Made by a program: the position numbers and the translations under genes. A stretch of 6,190 nucleotides of DNA from Actinomycetota bacterium (lineage in GTDB: Bacteria; Actinomycetota; Actinomycetes; Actinomycetales; Microbacteriaceae), in assembly GCA_018895315.1 (NCBI GenBank), contig JAHIOK010000145.1:1-6190 (forward strand). The letters are read 5' to 3'. The notes under the pieces are model-generated. The model had not been told where the DNA came from. It was given only the letters and a program-made list of their open reading frames with translations, and searched no databases. Shown piece by piece: positions 5,617 through 6,190 of the stretch (positions are counted from its first letter, which is position 1; every line of letters begins with the position of its first letter).

Positions 5617-6160
5617 CGCTGCGGAGGCCGATGTGCTGGATGCCGGCACCTACGACCGCATCCTCGAGCCGAGGCACGCCAACCGGCTGCCGCTGGGAGA
5701 TGGGACGTGGCACCAGCTGGCCCGCGCGTACTTGTGGGTGCGGCTGATCTCGATCGGTGCGCTCTTCCTCGCCGTGCTCGCGGCCACCCTCGTGCTCACC
5801 CTGGTGCTGCACCAGATGTGGGCGTGGATTCCCGGTGGCATTGCGCTCGTGCTGATCGCCTGGGCGCTCGCGATCGCGCCGCGCCAGGTGCGCGCCTTCG
5901 GATACCAGTTGCGTCGCGATGACCTGGTGTTCCGTCACGGAATACTGTGGCAGCGCTCCGTCGCCGTGCCCTACGGGCGCATGCAGCTGGTCGACATCGC
6001 ACACGGGCCCCTCGACCGCGGCTTCGGGATCGCCCAGCTCAAGCTCGTGACCGCCGCCGCATCCAGCGCCGTCCAGCTCCCCGGCCTCACCCAGCCGGCG
6101 GCCGAGCGACTGCGCGACACCCTGATCGACGTCGCCGAGAGTCGCCGGACAGGGCTGTGA
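5564..6160 (+). CDS. PH domain-containing membrane protein (YdbS-like, bPH_2/DUF304)
   Basis: The 198-residue product has a variable, Pro/Asp/Thr-rich N-terminus (1-45), a conserved-looking lead-in GTWHQLARAYLWVR (47-60), two membrane helices (about 58-82 and 87-106), and a cytoplasmic bacterial PH domain (about 112-190). The PH part shows GYQLRRDDLVFRHGILWQR (113-131), VPYGRMQLVDIAHGPLDR (135-152), FGIAQLKLVTAA (154-165) and LPGLTQPAAERLRD (172-185). This is the pattern of YdbS-type proteins, whose role is not well defined. In Bacillus such a pair (YdbS/YdbT) has been linked to resistance to a bacteriocin-like antimicrobial; no such role can be read from this sequence. The start is uncertain: ATG 5561 or 5564 overlaps DUF3180 by about 53 bases, while GTG 5633 with its own GGAGG would remove the overlap and 23 residues. 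Confidence 0.86.
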   Translation: MTSIPDPMIPDSAPTTTDAAEADVLDAGTYDRILEPRHANRLPLGDGTWHQLARAYLWVRLISIGALFLAVLAATLVLTLVLHQMWAWIPGGIALVLIAWALAIAPRQVRAFGYQLRRDDLVFRHGILWQRSVAVPYGRMQLVDIAHGPLDRGFGIAQLKLVTAAASSAVQLPGLTQPAAERLRDTLIDVAESRRTGL

Positions 6161-6190
6161 CCGACACCCCACCCCCAGTGCCGAGCGGCG
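6157..6190 (+). CDS. Start of a further gene, probably a second PH-domain (YdbT-like) protein
   Basis: A GTG at 6157 overlaps the preceding stop as GTGA and opens a frame that stays open to the window end, encoding VTDTPPPVPSG (the first residue would be read as Met). Eleven residues cannot identify a family. The call rests on context: YdbS-type PH genes are usually followed by a larger YdbT-type gene with two or more PH domains, and such proteins often start with a Pro-rich low-complexity tail like this. Upstream GGACAGGG is at best a weak ribosome-binding site, so coupling is likely. Confidence 0.5.
   Translation, partial: MTDTPPPVPSG

Noticed and set aside
1..6190. CRISPR arrays, insertion sequences, tRNA/rRNA genes, attachment sites, prophage or defence genes
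   Set aside because: Nothing supports them: no direct-repeat array, no transposase or integrase motifs and no tRNA-like cloverleaf seen. The whole window is conserved housekeeping sequence with uniform composition.

Overview
The window looks like chromosomal DNA from a high-GC actinobacterium, most likely of the Microbacteriaceae (Microbacterium-like). The basis is the strong G/C preference at third codon positions, the protein sequence style, leaderless-type starts (a TANNNT box six bases before the start codon), and the gene order tilS - hpt - ftsH - folE - folP - folB - folK - DUF3180 - PH-domain genes, a known actinobacterial arrangement. All genes are on the + strand. No mobile element, CRISPR array, tRNA or rRNA was seen. 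The genus is inferred from style, not from a search.

Layout. Bases 1-86 are the 3' end of tilS (tRNA-Ile lysidine synthetase). After 20 bases that hold a good promoter comes hpt (107-658, hypoxanthine phosphoribosyltransferase), probably translated from a leaderless mRNA. A 141-base gap (659-799) follows, the only real intergenic space in the window. It carries a possible promoter, a Shine-Dalgarno sequence set unusually far from the next start, and a small GC hairpin between the two. Then comes ftsH (800-2803), the membrane AAA+ zinc protease. Nine bases later folE (2813-3403) begins at a GTG that also looks leaderless, its -10 box sharing bases with the ftsH stop codon.

From folE onward the genes are packed with overlapping stop and start codons: folE/folP (ATGA), folP/folB (13 bases), folB/folK (TGATG), folK/DUF3180 (ATGA), DUF3180/PH protein (about 53 bases) and PH protein/second PH protein (GTGA). 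This is almost certainly one transcription unit with coupled translation.

How the genes work together. FolE converts GTP to dihydroneopterin triphosphate. FolB cleaves dihydroneopterin to hydroxymethyl-dihydropterin, FolK pyrophosphorylates that, and FolP joins it to p-aminobenzoate to give dihydropteroate. The pterin branch of folate synthesis is therefore present here, while the dephosphorylation step, p-aminobenzoate synthesis, FolC and dihydrofolate reductase are not in the window. The operon then runs into three membrane or membrane-associated proteins of unknown job: a four-helix DUF3180 protein and two YdbS/YdbT-type bacterial PH proteins, the second cut by the window end.

I see no clearly new system. 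The points most worth checking are the start and promoter architecture (hpt, ftsH, folE), the overprinted DUF3180/PH junction, the G6 run at the folP/folB junction, and the unexplained coupling of membrane proteins to folate synthesis.
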